Shown here: positions 29,876 to 38,810 of the stretch, piece after piece | How positions within the stretch are numbered: position 1 is the stretch's first letter | How the letters are laid out: every line of letters begins with the position of its first letter | Source of the DNA: an uncultured Acidobacteriaceae bacterium | Lineage (GTDB): Bacteria > Acidobacteriota > Terriglobia > Terriglobales > Acidobacteriaceae | DNA length: 64,000 nt | Assembly: GCA_903842065.1 (NCBI GenBank) | Contig: CAIMKZ010000013.1 | Coordinates: forward strand, 124,001-188,000 | Direction of reading: 5' to 3' | Program-made: the position numbers and the translations under genes | Notes under the pieces: generated by a model | What the model was told of the DNA's origin: nothing | The model's input: only the letters and a program-made list of their open reading frames with translations | The model's database searches: none

Positions 29876-30682
29876 ATGGCGCATCTCTCCGGCTTCCTCT
29901 TAACCCTCGACTGGCGTTGGATTCGGCTCATTCTGGCGGCCTTTATCGCCGGAGTAATGAATGCCGTGGCCGGCGGCGGTTCCTTTCTATCCTTTCCCGC
30001 CATGCTGGGAATGGGAGTGCTGCCGATTCCGGCAAACGCCACCAATACAGTAGCTGTCTGGCCGGGCCAGCTGACCTCGATCGCCGGGTATCGCGAGGAT
30101 GTGGTCCGCAACAAGCGCCTGGCCTGGCCCATGGGACTGGCCGGTCTGGTGGGTGGGTCGGCCGGCGCGCTGGTTCTGCTCCACACCCCGCAGAGAACCT
30201 TTCTGCATATGGTCCCGTGGCTGCTGCTCTTCGCCGCCACTATCTTCGCTCTCAGCGGGCCTATCAACCGCCTCCTCCGGCGCCGGAGCGTGACCACTAT
30301 CCAAGCTGGCAAGCGCCATCCACATCTGATACCGCTTCTGATTGCAACCGCATTTGTCTGCTTCTATATCGGGTACTTTGGGGCCGGCGCAGGGTTTCTG
30401 CTCATCACGCTTATGAGCCTGGCTGGCTTCGACGATCTCCACGAGATCAACGCCATCAAGGTGGTTACGACGACTCTGGCCAACGGCACCGCGGCTCTGC
30501 TGTTTATCGTGAGCGGACAGGTGGTCTGGCATTATTGCCTGCTCGCTATGGTCGCTTGCGGTGTAGGCGGGTACTCGTCTGCCAGTCTGGCCCGCCGGGT
30601 GCCGCAGGCGGTGCTTCGGACGACCGTAGTGGTCATCGGCGTCTCCATGGCGGCGTGGTTTTTCTGGAAGAACGGAATCTAG
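29876..30682 (+). CDS. TSUP-family (TauE/SafE-like) anion exporter
   Basis: A 268-residue inner-membrane protein with about eight helices in two related halves. The family motif GVMNAVAGGGSFLSFPAML lies at 26-44 and its pair GYFGAGAGFLLITLMS at about 165. TSUP proteins move sulfite, sulfoacetate or other organosulfur anions; the substrate here is open. The start at 29876 excludes a 26-residue hydrophilic extension. No sulfur genes are nearby. Confidence 0.85.
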   Translation: MAHLSGFLLTLDWRWIRLILAAFIAGVMNAVAGGGSFLSFPAMLGMGVLPIPANATNTVAVWPGQLTSIAGYREDVVRNKRLAWPMGLAGLVGGSAGALVLLHTPQRTFLHMVPWLLLFAATIFALSGPINRLLRRRSVTTIQAGKRHPHLIPLLIATAFVCFYIGYFGAGAGFLLITLMSLAGFDDLHEINAIKVVTTTLANGTAALLFIVSGQVVWHYCLLAMVACGVGGYSSASLARRVPQAVLRTTVVVIGVSMAAWFFWKNGI

Positions 30683-30760
30683 ACAGGGATCGGGGGACGC
30701 GGGAAAGACTGCTGCCGCTGCACCGCCATTTCCAACACCTGACCCCTGTAAACTGTTCCT

Positions 30761-31216
30761 ATGAGTCATGAGGGAATCCGTATCGTGTCGACCGATGAGC
30801 AGGCACGACAGAACCAGGAAGAAAAGCCGCTCGATCGAAGCGCCTCTGCTCCGGCGAAGGTACGTGTGCTGTTGACCGAGGGCAAGGGTGTGGAGATCGA
30901 CTGGGCAGACGGCCACACAAGCGCATGGAGTTTTTCTTTCCTGCGCGATGCCTGCCCTTGCGCTACCTGCCTTGAAGAGCGCGGTAAGGAAGGGCGCTCC
31001 GCCGGTCAGCCCAAGCCCAGGCCTCAGTCTCTGTTGCCCATGTACGCTGCGCCGATAAAGCCAAATAGCGCCAGGGGTGTGGGGCGATATGCGATTGAGT
31101 TCGAGTGGAACGACGGGCATCGTTCCGGCATCTACTCCTGGGAGTATCTGCGCCGCCAGTGTGCATGTCCCCAATGCCGGTTGCAAAAAGACGAGTTGAA
31201 GGGTATCCCGAACTAG
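30761..31216 (+). CDS. DUF971 protein (gamma-butyrobetaine hydroxylase N-domain-like)
   Basis: A 151-residue protein with the DUF971 fold: VEIDWADGHTSAWSFSFLRDACPCATC in the first half and EWNDGHRSGIYSWEYLRRQCACPQC at the end (shown in part: DGHRSGIYSW). The cysteine clusters CPCATC and CACPQC may bind zinc or an iron-sulfur cluster. The domain also forms the N-terminus of carnitine-synthesis oxygenases, but here stands alone. In other bacteria it neighbours Fe-S carrier genes; not here. Confidence 0.85.
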   Translation: MSHEGIRIVSTDEQARQNQEEKPLDRSASAPAKVRVLLTEGKGVEIDWADGHTSAWSFSFLRDACPCATCLEERGKEGRSAGQPKPRPQSLLPMYAAPIKPNSARGVGRYAIEFEWNDGHRSGIYSWEYLRRQCACPQCRLQKDELKGIPN

Positions 31217-31313
31217 TTTGCGGGCCGGTGTTTATCGGCAGGCAGGAATTGCTTTATTGGCACGTCTAAACCCTGTGCACAAGACTGCGTTGAAAGGAAT
31301 TCAAAAAGAAACC

Positions 31314-32102
31314 ATGGCGAGGACAAGTGTTAAGGGGAAGGTAGTCTTTATCACCGGCGCAAGCTCCGGCATCGGGGCCGCGACCGCAGCCGCATTCGCT
31401 GAGGAAGGTGCGCGCCTCCTTTTAGGAGCGCGGCGCGCCGGGCGGCTTGCGCAGGTTGCCTCTATGGCGCTTGAGAAAGGTGCCGAGGCTGTCCACTCAG
31501 TTCAGTTAGATGTGCGCAACCGCCATGCCGTGCAGCGCACCATCGACGAGCTGCCCTCCGAGTGGGCAGAGATCGACATCCTGATCAACAACGCCGGCCT
31601 GAGCCGCGGGCTGGAAAAGCTCTACACGGGCCGCTATGAAGACTGGGATGAGATGATCGACACCAACGTCAAGGGGCTGCTCTACGTTATGCGCGCCGTG
31701 GTTCCGGGCATGGTGGTGCGCGGCAGCGGACACGTAGTAAATCTGGGCTCAATGGCTGGTGAAGTCGCCTATCCCAACGGGGCGGTCTACTGCGGAAGCA
31801 AGGCGGCCGTGCACTTTATCAACGATGGCCTTCGCGAGGATCTCCTTGGCACTCCGGTGCGAGTCACCTGCGTAGATCCGGGGCTTGTGGAGACCGAGTT
31901 CAGCCAGGTCCGCTTTCACGGCGATACGTCCCGGGCAGCCAAGGTATACAACGGCATGACGCCGCTTATCGCAGAAGACATTGCAGACACAATCGTTTGG
32001 GCAGTCACAAGGCCGTCCCACGTCAACATCGCGCGCATTACGTTATCGTCGGTGGATCAGGCCAACTCGCTGCTGGTTCATCGCGAAGATTCCTCGAAGT
32101 AG
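31314..32102 (+). CDS. SDR-family oxidoreductase, YdfG-like
   Basis: A 262-residue classical SDR. Cofactor motif TGASSGIG (residues 13-20), NNAG at about 90, catalytic Ser in LGSMAGE and YCGSK. The pattern LYTGRYEDWDEMIDTNVKGL and the C-terminus (VSRPSHVNIARI-type, here VTRPSHVNIARITL) match the NADP-dependent serine/allo-threonine dehydrogenase YdfG. It begins 97 bases after the DUF971 stop and precedes an MDR oxidoreductase by 59 bases. Confidence 0.87.
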   Translation: MARTSVKGKVVFITGASSGIGAATAAAFAEEGARLLLGARRAGRLAQVASMALEKGAEAVHSVQLDVRNRHAVQRTIDELPSEWAEIDILINNAGLSRGLEKLYTGRYEDWDEMIDTNVKGLLYVMRAVVPGMVVRGSGHVVNLGSMAGEVAYPNGAVYCGSKAAVHFINDGLREDLLGTPVRVTCVDPGLVETEFSQVRFHGDTSRAAKVYNGMTPLIAEDIADTIVWAVTRPSHVNIARITLSSVDQANSLLVHREDSSK

Positions 32103-32161
32103 ACCGGAAGATTCGACCTTCGCCGGATGATAATGAATTAGCCGCGAAGGAAGGAGGGTGC

Positions 32162-33166
32162 ATGCGTGCCTGGGAGTTTTCCTCGTTTGGCATTGATTCG
32201 CTGGAGCTCGTAGAGCGCCCGGCGCTGGTCCCCGGACCAGGTGAAGTGCTCGTGGCTGTTCGCGCTGTCTCGCTTAACTTTCGCGACCTGCTGATGGTCA
32301 AGGGCCTCTACAACCCACGCATGGCTCTGCCCCGGATTCCATGCTCGGACGGCTCCGGCGAAGTGGTCGAACTTGGCCCCGGCGTAACCCGCTGGAAGCG
32401 CGGCGACCGCGTGGCGGGCATCTTCATGCAGAACTGGCTCGATGGCCCGATCACCCGGGCGCGAACCAAATGCGCGCTTGGCGGCGACGTCGATGGAACG
32501 CTCTGCGAGTTCATGGTTTTCAGGGAGACAGGCCTGGTCGAGATTCCCGATCACCTGAGCTATCAGGAGGCTGCCACACTGCCCTGTGCGGCCGTGACCG
32601 CCTGGAACGCCCTCGCAGCCGGCGACATCAAGCCGGGCTCTACAGTTCTGATTCAGGGCACGGGCGGAGTCTCCATCTTCGCGCTGCAGTTTGCCCGGCT
32701 GCGCGGCGCGCGAGTCATCGGCATCTCATCGAGCTACGAGAAGCTCGAGCGCGCCCAAGCAATCGGACTCGACGCCGGCGTAAACTATCGCGACGTTCCG
32801 CAGTGGGATCGCTGGGCCATGGAAGAGACCGGGGGCGAAGGCGTCGACCTGGTAGTTGAAGTCGGCGGCTCAGGCACGCTGCCCATCTCTCTCAGTGCGC
32901 TTCGCTTCGGCGGCACGGTGGCGCAGATCGGCGTACTCTCGGGTGCTGCCGAGCCCCTTGAGATTCCCATGGTCCTGCACAAGATGGCCCGCATCCACGG
33001 CATCTTTGTCGGCTCGCGACAGGACTTCATTGAGATGAATCGCGCCATTGAACTCTCGCAGCTTCGTCCCATTGGAGAAGAGTTCCACTGGACGCAGGCG
33101 CGGGAAGTCATGGAGAAGATGGAAGAGGGCGGCCACTTCGGCAAGCTTGTCCTGACCGTTAACTGA
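32162..33166 (+). CDS. MDR-family NAD(P)-dependent alcohol dehydrogenase / quinone oxidoreductase-like
   Basis: A 334-residue medium-chain reductase. The GroES-like domain contains NFRDLLMVKGLYN and IPCSDGSGEVVELG; the nucleotide domain begins IQGTGGVSIFALQFA. The usual catalytic zinc Cys-x-His-Glu set and the four structural-zinc cysteines are not evident, which favours the zinc-free quinone-reductase branch. A strong ribosome site (GGAAGGAGGG) precedes the ATG at 32162. Probably co-transcribed with the SDR upstream. Confidence 0.87.
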   Translation: MRAWEFSSFGIDSLELVERPALVPGPGEVLVAVRAVSLNFRDLLMVKGLYNPRMALPRIPCSDGSGEVVELGPGVTRWKRGDRVAGIFMQNWLDGPITRARTKCALGGDVDGTLCEFMVFRETGLVEIPDHLSYQEAATLPCAAVTAWNALAAGDIKPGSTVLIQGTGGVSIFALQFARLRGARVIGISSSYEKLERAQAIGLDAGVNYRDVPQWDRWAMEETGGEGVDLVVEVGGSGTLPISLSALRFGGTVAQIGVLSGAAEPLEIPMVLHKMARIHGIFVGSRQDFIEMNRAIELSQLRPIGEEFHWTQAREVMEKMEEGGHFGKLVLTVN

Positions 33167-33176
33167 ATTCGCTGAA

Positions 33177-33225
33177 AAATCAATGGCCCATCGAACCGTT
33201 GCTTTGTTCGATGGGCCATTGATTT
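33177..33225. terminator. Bidirectional terminator, 20-bp perfect stem
   Basis: AAATCAATGGCCCATCGAAC (33177-33196) is exactly complementary to 33206-33225, with a 9-base loop. It has A and T ends on both sides and lies between convergent genes. Confidence 0.85.
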
Positions 33226-33271
33226 CCGGAGCCGTAGAACTGCCGTGCTTTGGCAGCCTGCGAGTTCGCTG

Positions 33272-36022
33272 TTACCGCACGATGAGAGTAAGCGTAGTGC
33301 TATGGTTCAGATTTCCAGAGGCTGCCGTCACCGTTATCGAGTACGTCTGCGGAGTGAACGAGCCACCACAGCCGCTGATGCCCGCGGTAAGCGCACAGAG
33401 CGCGATTATCCCGATGAGCCAGACACCCAATTTGGAGCGGAAACGGCGCACGCTGCCGAGCGGAAGAAGCAGCAGGGTGAGTGCCAATACCGGCCAACTC
33501 GATCTGTGCGACAGAGGCGGCGGGGACGCTAAACCGATCTTGCCGGGCAATTGAACCTGGAATGTCACTGTGGACGCAGGTGAGAGCGCGGGCAGACTAG
33601 TTGGCGAGAAGGCTCCGGTCGCACCAAAGGGCAGAGTGTTATTGGCAAAGCTGATGGTGCCGGGCAGGCTGCTGCCTCCAACCGGGGTGATGACCAGTGA
33701 GAAGGTGGCCACCTTGGCAGGCGCTACGGTTACCGTGCCTCCGCCTGCCGCGTTCAGCGTGAAGTCCTCAACCACTTCAGTGAAAACCGAACTGGTAGCC
33801 GGACCGTAGTTGCTGTCTCCCGAGTACGCAGCCGTGATGGAGTGCGTCGCCTGCGTAAGCGAAGACGTCGTAAAGCTGGCCGATCCGTTGCTCAGGCTGG
33901 AAGTTCCAATTTGAGTTGAGCCGTCGTAAAAGATAACGCTGCCACCCGGTGTGCCTGCCGGAGCCGGAACACTGGCCGAGAATGTGACCGCCGTGGTCAG
34001 AAACACTGGGTTCGCGGAACTGGTCAAGGTAACGCTCGGCGTGGCCGGAATCACGGTGATCGTCACGCTCGCTGTATTGGTCGTGTAGTTTGTTGTATCG
34101 GTGGGCGCAAAGCTAACGTTCAGTGCGTGCTGGCCGACAGTGAGCACCGTACCCGCGGCCGGGTTGTAGGTGAACGTGCCGGCCACAGTCGAGGATGCGT
34201 TCAACTGGGTCGCACTCAGCGCGGTCCCAAAGACGATGGGCGCCGGGTTTGCCCAGGTGATGGGCGGCGGCTGCCGGTAGATCACAACATCCGTTCCCGT
34301 GACGTTTGTAGAGAAGGTTACGCTCGAAACCGTGGCTACGATCTGGCCGGTGTAGCTCGAAAGACCTCCGGCAGGATAGGCTCCCACCGCGACCGTCAGT
34401 ACCACGGAATCCGTAGCGCCGCCTGCCAGGCTGGCGTTGCGGGTGCAGGATAGCGTACTTACAGTGCACTGCCAGTTGCCCGTCGCATCGGTCATCGACG
34501 TAACGGTCATCAGCTGCGGCATGGTGAAGGTGAGAATCGCCGAACTTGAGGTTGGGGTCGTGTTCGAGGTATTCGTGACGTTTACTGTTACCTGATCCGC
34601 GGCATCGTTCTGCGTTACAACCAGTGGACTGGGATTGAATGTGATGCTCAGAGTAGGCACAACCACCGGCTGCACGAACGACGACAGATCGAACAGCGCG
34701 TACTCCAGCATCTTCTCCTGCGCGGTCATCACATGTGTCGTTGGGTTCGGGCACTCGGCCGGAAATGTCTGGCCTCCAGAGGAGATGTTGTATACGTGAT
34801 AGTCGTTGTACATCACCCGGCCGCACTGCTGGGCCGCAGGCGCGCCTACCGGGGTGTTGAACGTCATCTGCATTACGGGGGTGTTTGAAATGGCGGTGCC
34901 GCTATATGTTCCGTTGTTCAGCGTAAGCCACGACTGGGTAGGAGCAATCACCGAGCCCACATCGGTGCGCAGTGTATCGATGCTGATCTGATTGCCGGTG
35001 CCCGCGACTGTGGCGCCGGAGTTTTGCAGCCACTGGGCCAGTGTTGCGCCGTCGCTGAAGTTGGTGGCGATCGTTCCCACGCCTGTATTGATGCTCTTCT
35101 CCGAACTGTACGTCCAGTTGGCTACCGACGGAAACAGCGCGTTAAAGGGAGAGGCCGGCACCAGCCATGCATAGCTGTAGTGTGTGCCGAAGACGCGTCC
35201 GCCCGCGTTCGCGTAGTTGAAAAGGTTGGTGGCTCGGCTGGCGGTGGCCTGGCCGGTAGCTAATCCCTGGCATGGGAACATCACCATGTCGTATCCGTTG
35301 AGCAGGGTCGCCGATTCCATCAGCACGGTCTCGCTTGGAGTCGATGCATTGATCTGCGCGCCCGCTGAGTAACTGCCCCTGTAGTAGTGAATGTGCCCGC
35401 TCGCATTCACCGATCCGTTGTCGTCGGTAAACTCGGTGTCGGAGATGCCCATGTCGCGGAGCACGCACTCGGCTCCGTCCACCGATCCGGTGGCGATAGC
35501 GATCATCGGAATATCGCCCTGCGTATGGTCGGCGGGCATATGCAGCGCCAGTCCCGTTACCGGCGTGGTATCCACCGCCTGCGTGAACTGCCGCCGCCAC
35601 TTCCCGGCCTGAATCACCACCGTGTACGTCGTGCTCACCGGAACGTCGGGGATGGTGAACGAGCCATCCACATCTGAATACGCATAGCTGACGGCGCCCG
35701 ATGGCGCCTGGTAGGTGAGGCACTGAACCCCGGAGGGAAGCGCCGGAACCGGATTCGTGGTGATGTAGACCAGCACGTTGGGAATCGGTAGCGAGGACGA
35801 CGTGGTCCGTGGATCGTAGACTTTGCCGCTGATGGTAGTCGTTGTCTGTGCCGAAGCAATGCCGGCGGCCAGCAGCAACACCAGTACAGCCGGTATCCCA
35901 ATCATCCAGAGATGTGCCCGAAGCAAACAACGGAACCCGGAAAGTGAGCGAGGAACACTGATGATTCTGGCCAAGAGATTACCTCCAGCGGAGCCTGCGA
36001 TCCTGCGGAATCGGCCGTCCAT
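33272..36022 (-). CDS. Large secreted protein with carboxypeptidase-regulatory-like, ThuA-like and Ig-like repeats
   Basis: About 916 residues from the chosen start. An internal export signal (IGIPAVLVLLLAAGIASAQ) is followed by a CarboxypepD_reg-like domain (ISGKVYDPRTTSSSLPIPNV), a region resembling a glutamine-amidotransferase-like/ThuA fold (NGYDMVMFPCQGLA, YANAGGRVFGTHYSYAW), then several beta-rich Ig-like domains (DUF11-, MBT- and Big3-like: YNPAAGTVLTVGQHALNVSF; TPGGSVIFYDGSTQIGTSSL). Near the C-terminus a hydrophobic stretch with Arg residues (LLLLPLGSVRRFR) and a second (IIALCALTAGISGCGG) precede a short tail. The start could be as far down as 35908. Adhesion or polymer-binding is inferred. 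Confidence 0.72.
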   Translation of the reverse strand: MDGRFRRIAGSAGGNLLARIISVPRSLSGFRCLLRAHLWMIGIPAVLVLLLAAGIASAQTTTTISGKVYDPRTTSSSLPIPNVLVYITTNPVPALPSGVQCLTYQAPSGAVSYAYSDVDGSFTIPDVPVSTTYTVVIQAGKWRRQFTQAVDTTPVTGLALHMPADHTQGDIPMIAIATGSVDGAECVLRDMGISDTEFTDDNGSVNASGHIHYYRGSYSAGAQINASTPSETVLMESATLLNGYDMVMFPCQGLATGQATASRATNLFNYANAGGRVFGTHYSYAWLVPASPFNALFPSVANWTYSSEKSINTGVGTIATNFSDGATLAQWLQNSGATVAGTGNQISIDTLRTDVGSVIAPTQSWLTLNNGTYSGTAISNTPVMQMTFNTPVGAPAAQQCGRVMYNDYHVYNISSGGQTFPAECPNPTTHVMTAQEKMLEYALFDLSSFVQPVVVPTLSITFNPSPLVVTQNDAADQVTVNVTNTSNTTPTSSSAILTFTMPQLMTVTSMTDATGNWQCTVSTLSCTRNASLAGGATDSVVLTVAVGAYPAGGLSSYTGQIVATVSSVTFSTNVTGTDVVIYRQPPPITWANPAPIVFGTALSATQLNASSTVAGTFTYNPAAGTVLTVGQHALNVSFAPTDTTNYTTNTASVTITVIPATPSVTLTSSANPVFLTTAVTFSASVPAPAGTPGGSVIFYDGSTQIGTSSLSNGSASFTTSSLTQATHSITAAYSGDSNYGPATSSVFTEVVEDFTLNAAGGGTVTVAPAKVATFSLVITPVGGSSLPGTISFANNTLPFGATGAFSPTSLPALSPASTVTFQVQLPGKIGLASPPPLSHRSSWPVLALTLLLLPLGSVRRFRSKLGVWLIGIIALCALTAGISGCGGSFTPQTYSITVTAASGNLNHSTTLTLIVR

Positions 36023-36302
36023 GCTCGCTGCGCTTATAGCACAAGTCAACTTCAACTCGCGGAGGCAAGAAAAATCCCTCGCTTCGAGCAGCCGGCATGA
36101 ACCCCGATTCCAGGCCACCATGATAGTCGATTCACGATATCTCTTTCATGAAAATTTTCAACGACCCCTTCATCGGTATCATGCCCAATCTCCTTTCCGG
36201 TCATGCGGATACACTCTGATTTGCCCCGATATTGGACACTCTGACCCGCACCTGGCTCGTGTTACGAAAACGCGGCTCTGCGCAAGCGGAAACCAGAGGC
36301 CT

Positions 36303-36342
36303 GAAAATGCCCTCTGGAGCAAACGCTCCCGAGGGCATTTTC
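36303..36342 (-). terminator. Terminator of tRNA-Arg
   Basis: GAAAATGCCCTC (36303-36314) pairs with GAGGGCATTTTC (36331-36342), with an inner GGAGC/GCTCC pair giving one long stem. It lies 14 bases past the tRNA 3' end. Confidence 0.75.
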
Positions 36343-36355
36343 ACTGCGGACTTGG

Positions 36356-36432
36356 TGGTAGGCGAGGCGGGAATCGAACCCACAACCCCCGGCTTAGAAG
36401 GCCGGTGCTCTATCCAGTTGAGCTACTCGCCC
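36356..36432 (-). tRNA. tRNA-Arg (anticodon TCT)
   Basis: A 77-base cloverleaf with encoded CCA. The acceptor stem pairs GGGCGAG with CTCGCCT (one G-T pair at the end), the anticodon loop is CTTCTAA, and the T-arm is GTGGG-TTCGATT-CCCGC. Reads AGA/AGG codons. Confidence 0.97.
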
Positions 36433-36476
36433 GCAACATTATTGTAGCTTGAAAGCACCTTCGCACTCAGCTGCGA

Positions 36477-37520
36477 TCAATCTCGCGAACCGCCGCGGAC
36501 ATCTGACATTTCGAGGAACCGGATGACTGCGGATTCTGCCCAGTGCACATTGGGGCCCTGGCTCAGAAACGCGCAGTGGCCTCCGTGGTCGCTCTCGACC
36601 AACTGAATGTGCGGGTTGAGCCGGATCTGCCGCCGAGTCTCTGGTAGCAGCCGTATGAAGGGGTCGTCTTTGGCCAGGAGCACCATGGTTGGCACCGCAA
36701 CTCGATCAATAACCCGGGCGGCCGCGGCACGGTAGTAATAATCGTCGGCTCCCGTAAAGCCGCTATAGCGCGCAACGATCTTCTCGTCGAACTCGCGGAG
36801 CGACCAGACGTGGCCGAGTCCGGCGAGTTTGTAGATGCTGGGAAACAGTTCGGCTTTCTTCCTGACCCGCTGCATCAGCCCGCGCAGAAAATGAAACTCG
36901 TAGGCCCGGTTCCACGGCTCGTGGAGCGCGTCGGAGCTAGGCGCAAGATCGATGACCGGGCAGACGGTGGCAACGGCCGCAAGCGGCGTTCGCGCGCCCC
37001 ACTCTCCGGCCAGTTTCAGAACCATATTGCCGCCCATCGAGTAGCCGGCCAGAGCCACGCGCTCCAGTCCGAAGCGGCGGGTGAAGTGCTCCACCACCGC
37101 ACCCACATCGGCCGAGCGGCCGGAGTGGTAGAGCGTAGGCGTCAACGCCTCGGTTCCGCCGCAGTTGCGCATGTTCATGCGCACCACGTTCATCCCCTTG
37201 TCCCAGGCCAGCGTGGTGAGCCCGCGAATGTAGCGCGAACCTGAAGAGCCCTCCAGCCCGTGAACCAGCACAACTGTAAGCCGCGACGCGCGCGCTTCAG
37301 CGGGCTGCCAGTGGCAGTGGCACAGCACGCGGCTGCCATCCGCCGCATCCACTTCCACCGTCTCCGCTTCTGCGGCAAGGTGGAACTCCGGCCTTGGCCA
37401 ATAGTTTCCCGCGATGGTTTGCAGGTGGCCGCTGCTCAAACCGAAGCGCGGGCGAAAGAGTGGAATACCGGCGGGAAGGGAATCGAATTCGGCGGACTCA
37501 GCTATACATTCAGGGGACAC
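36477..37520 (-). CDS. Alpha/beta hydrolase, YheT-like
   Basis: A 347-residue hydrolase of the AB-hydrolase-4 group. The oxyanion motif VVLVHGLEGSSGS, nucleophile elbow GYSMGGN, Asp in LAKDDPF and His in DHGGHCAF complete the triad. YheT homologues are thought to act on short-chain esters or lipids; substrate unknown. The frame begins with GTG at 37520. A minus-strand single gene, divergent from the aldose-epimerase-like gene. Confidence 0.87.
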   Translation of the reverse strand: MSPECIAESAEFDSLPAGIPLFRPRFGLSSGHLQTIAGNYWPRPEFHLAAEAETVEVDAADGSRVLCHCHWQPAEARASRLTVVLVHGLEGSSGSRYIRGLTTLAWDKGMNVVRMNMRNCGGTEALTPTLYHSGRSADVGAVVEHFTRRFGLERVALAGYSMGGNMVLKLAGEWGARTPLAAVATVCPVIDLAPSSDALHEPWNRAYEFHFLRGLMQRVRKKAELFPSIYKLAGLGHVWSLREFDEKIVARYSGFTGADDYYYRAAAARVIDRVAVPTMVLLAKDDPFIRLLPETRRQIRLNPHIQLVESDHGGHCAFLSQGPNVHWAESAVIRFLEMSDVRGGSRD

Positions 37521-37650
37521 AGATACTCTCTATGCAACCAACATACACGAAGTGTCACCTTCCGGACCCGAGTTCCGCTGCCATCTGAGAATTCAGGTTC
37601 GCGCAGGGGTTTAGGATGGTTACGGCTGCGGAATCTGCCCGAGGAACACT

Positions 37651-38742
37651 ATGAATATTCGATCGCTTCGTCTTGCCGTTCTTGCGCTTCTGCTTACGTC
37701 GTCCATTCTCGCTTCGGCCCAGTATTCGGTCGAGCGCAATGCGGACATCGTCAAGCTCACCGACCAGAAGCACGAGACCACCGTCTCGGTCCTTACTTCG
37801 GTAGGCAACCTGGTCTTCTCCATGAAGGTCAAAGGGCAGGAGATCATCCACTTCCCCTTCGCTTCGACCGATGCCTTCAAAGCCCGTCCTGCTACCACCG
37901 GCATTCCGTTTCTAGCTCCCTGGGCCAACCGGCTCGACGAGCAGGCCTTCTACGCCAACGGCAAGAAGTACACCTTCAACATGGCCCTTGGAAATGTGAA
38001 AGGCGCGACGCCGATCCACGGCCTGCTGACGCAGACCACCTACTGGCAGATCTTGGAACTCAAGTCGGACAAGACCGGCGCATGGCTTACTTCGCGGCTC
38101 GACTTCTCGAAGCACCCGGAGCTGATGGCGCAGTTTCCCTTCGCGCACTCGATCGTCATGACTCAGCGGCTGCACGACGGCGTGCTTGAAGTTCGGACGC
38201 GCATTGAAAATCTGAGCGCCGATCCCATGCCCGTTGCCATCGGTTTCCATCCCTACGTCCAGGTCACGGACTCCGGGCGCGAAGACTGGACCATCAGCGT
38301 AGCGGCCAAATCGCACTACCTGCTCCAGCCGAACAAGATCCCTTCGGGCGAGACCGAGCCTATCACGAGCCTCATGAAAGATCCATCCGCGGCCGCGTTG
38401 CGCGATCTGAACCTCGACGATGTATTCGGAGACCTGGTGCGCGACAGCCGGGGCAGGGCATCGTTCAGCGTGACGGGAAAGAAGCAGAAGGTCACGCTTG
38501 AATTTGGGCCGAAGTACCACGCCGCGGTGCTCTTCTCTCCCAACCCGAAGAACGCCGCGCCGCCGAATCCGCAGCAGCCTCCGCGGCCTCCGCAGGACCC
38601 CAACTTCATCTGCTTTGAGCCGATGGCCGCGATCACCGACGCCATGAATCTGGCCCAGGCCGGCAAGTACTCGGGGCTTGAGTCGATTACGCCGGGCGGA
38701 GTCTGGGAAGAGAGCTTCTGGATCGTGCCGAGCGGATTCTAG
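37651..38742 (+). CDS. Secreted aldose 1-epimerase-like protein
   Basis: A 363-residue exported protein. A signal peptide (RSLRLAVLALLLTSSILASA) precedes the beta-sandwich typical of galactose mutarotase. Landmarks are PWANRLDEQAF, HGLLTQTTYW with the first catalytic-type His, GFHPYVQV with the second, and a late acidic residue in FICFEPM/GLESITPGG. A proline-rich insertion (NPQQPPRPPQDPN) occurs late. Periplasmic mutarotases interconvert sugar anomers before uptake; the exact sugar is unknown. 68 bases separate it from the MBL-fold gene. Confidence 0.85.
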   Translation: MNIRSLRLAVLALLLTSSILASAQYSVERNADIVKLTDQKHETTVSVLTSVGNLVFSMKVKGQEIIHFPFASTDAFKARPATTGIPFLAPWANRLDEQAFYANGKKYTFNMALGNVKGATPIHGLLTQTTYWQILELKSDKTGAWLTSRLDFSKHPELMAQFPFAHSIVMTQRLHDGVLEVRTRIENLSADPMPVAIGFHPYVQVTDSGREDWTISVAAKSHYLLQPNKIPSGETEPITSLMKDPSAAALRDLNLDDVFGDLVRDSRGRASFSVTGKKQKVTLEFGPKYHAAVLFSPNPKNAAPPNPQQPPRPPQDPNFICFEPMAAITDAMNLAQAGKYSGLESITPGGVWEESFWIVPSGF

Positions 38743-38810
38743 TGCGGGCGAAGGGCTCTCTAAACGATGTATGGCAATGTAATATTTTTTCGGAACGAGG
38801 GAATGGTTAT

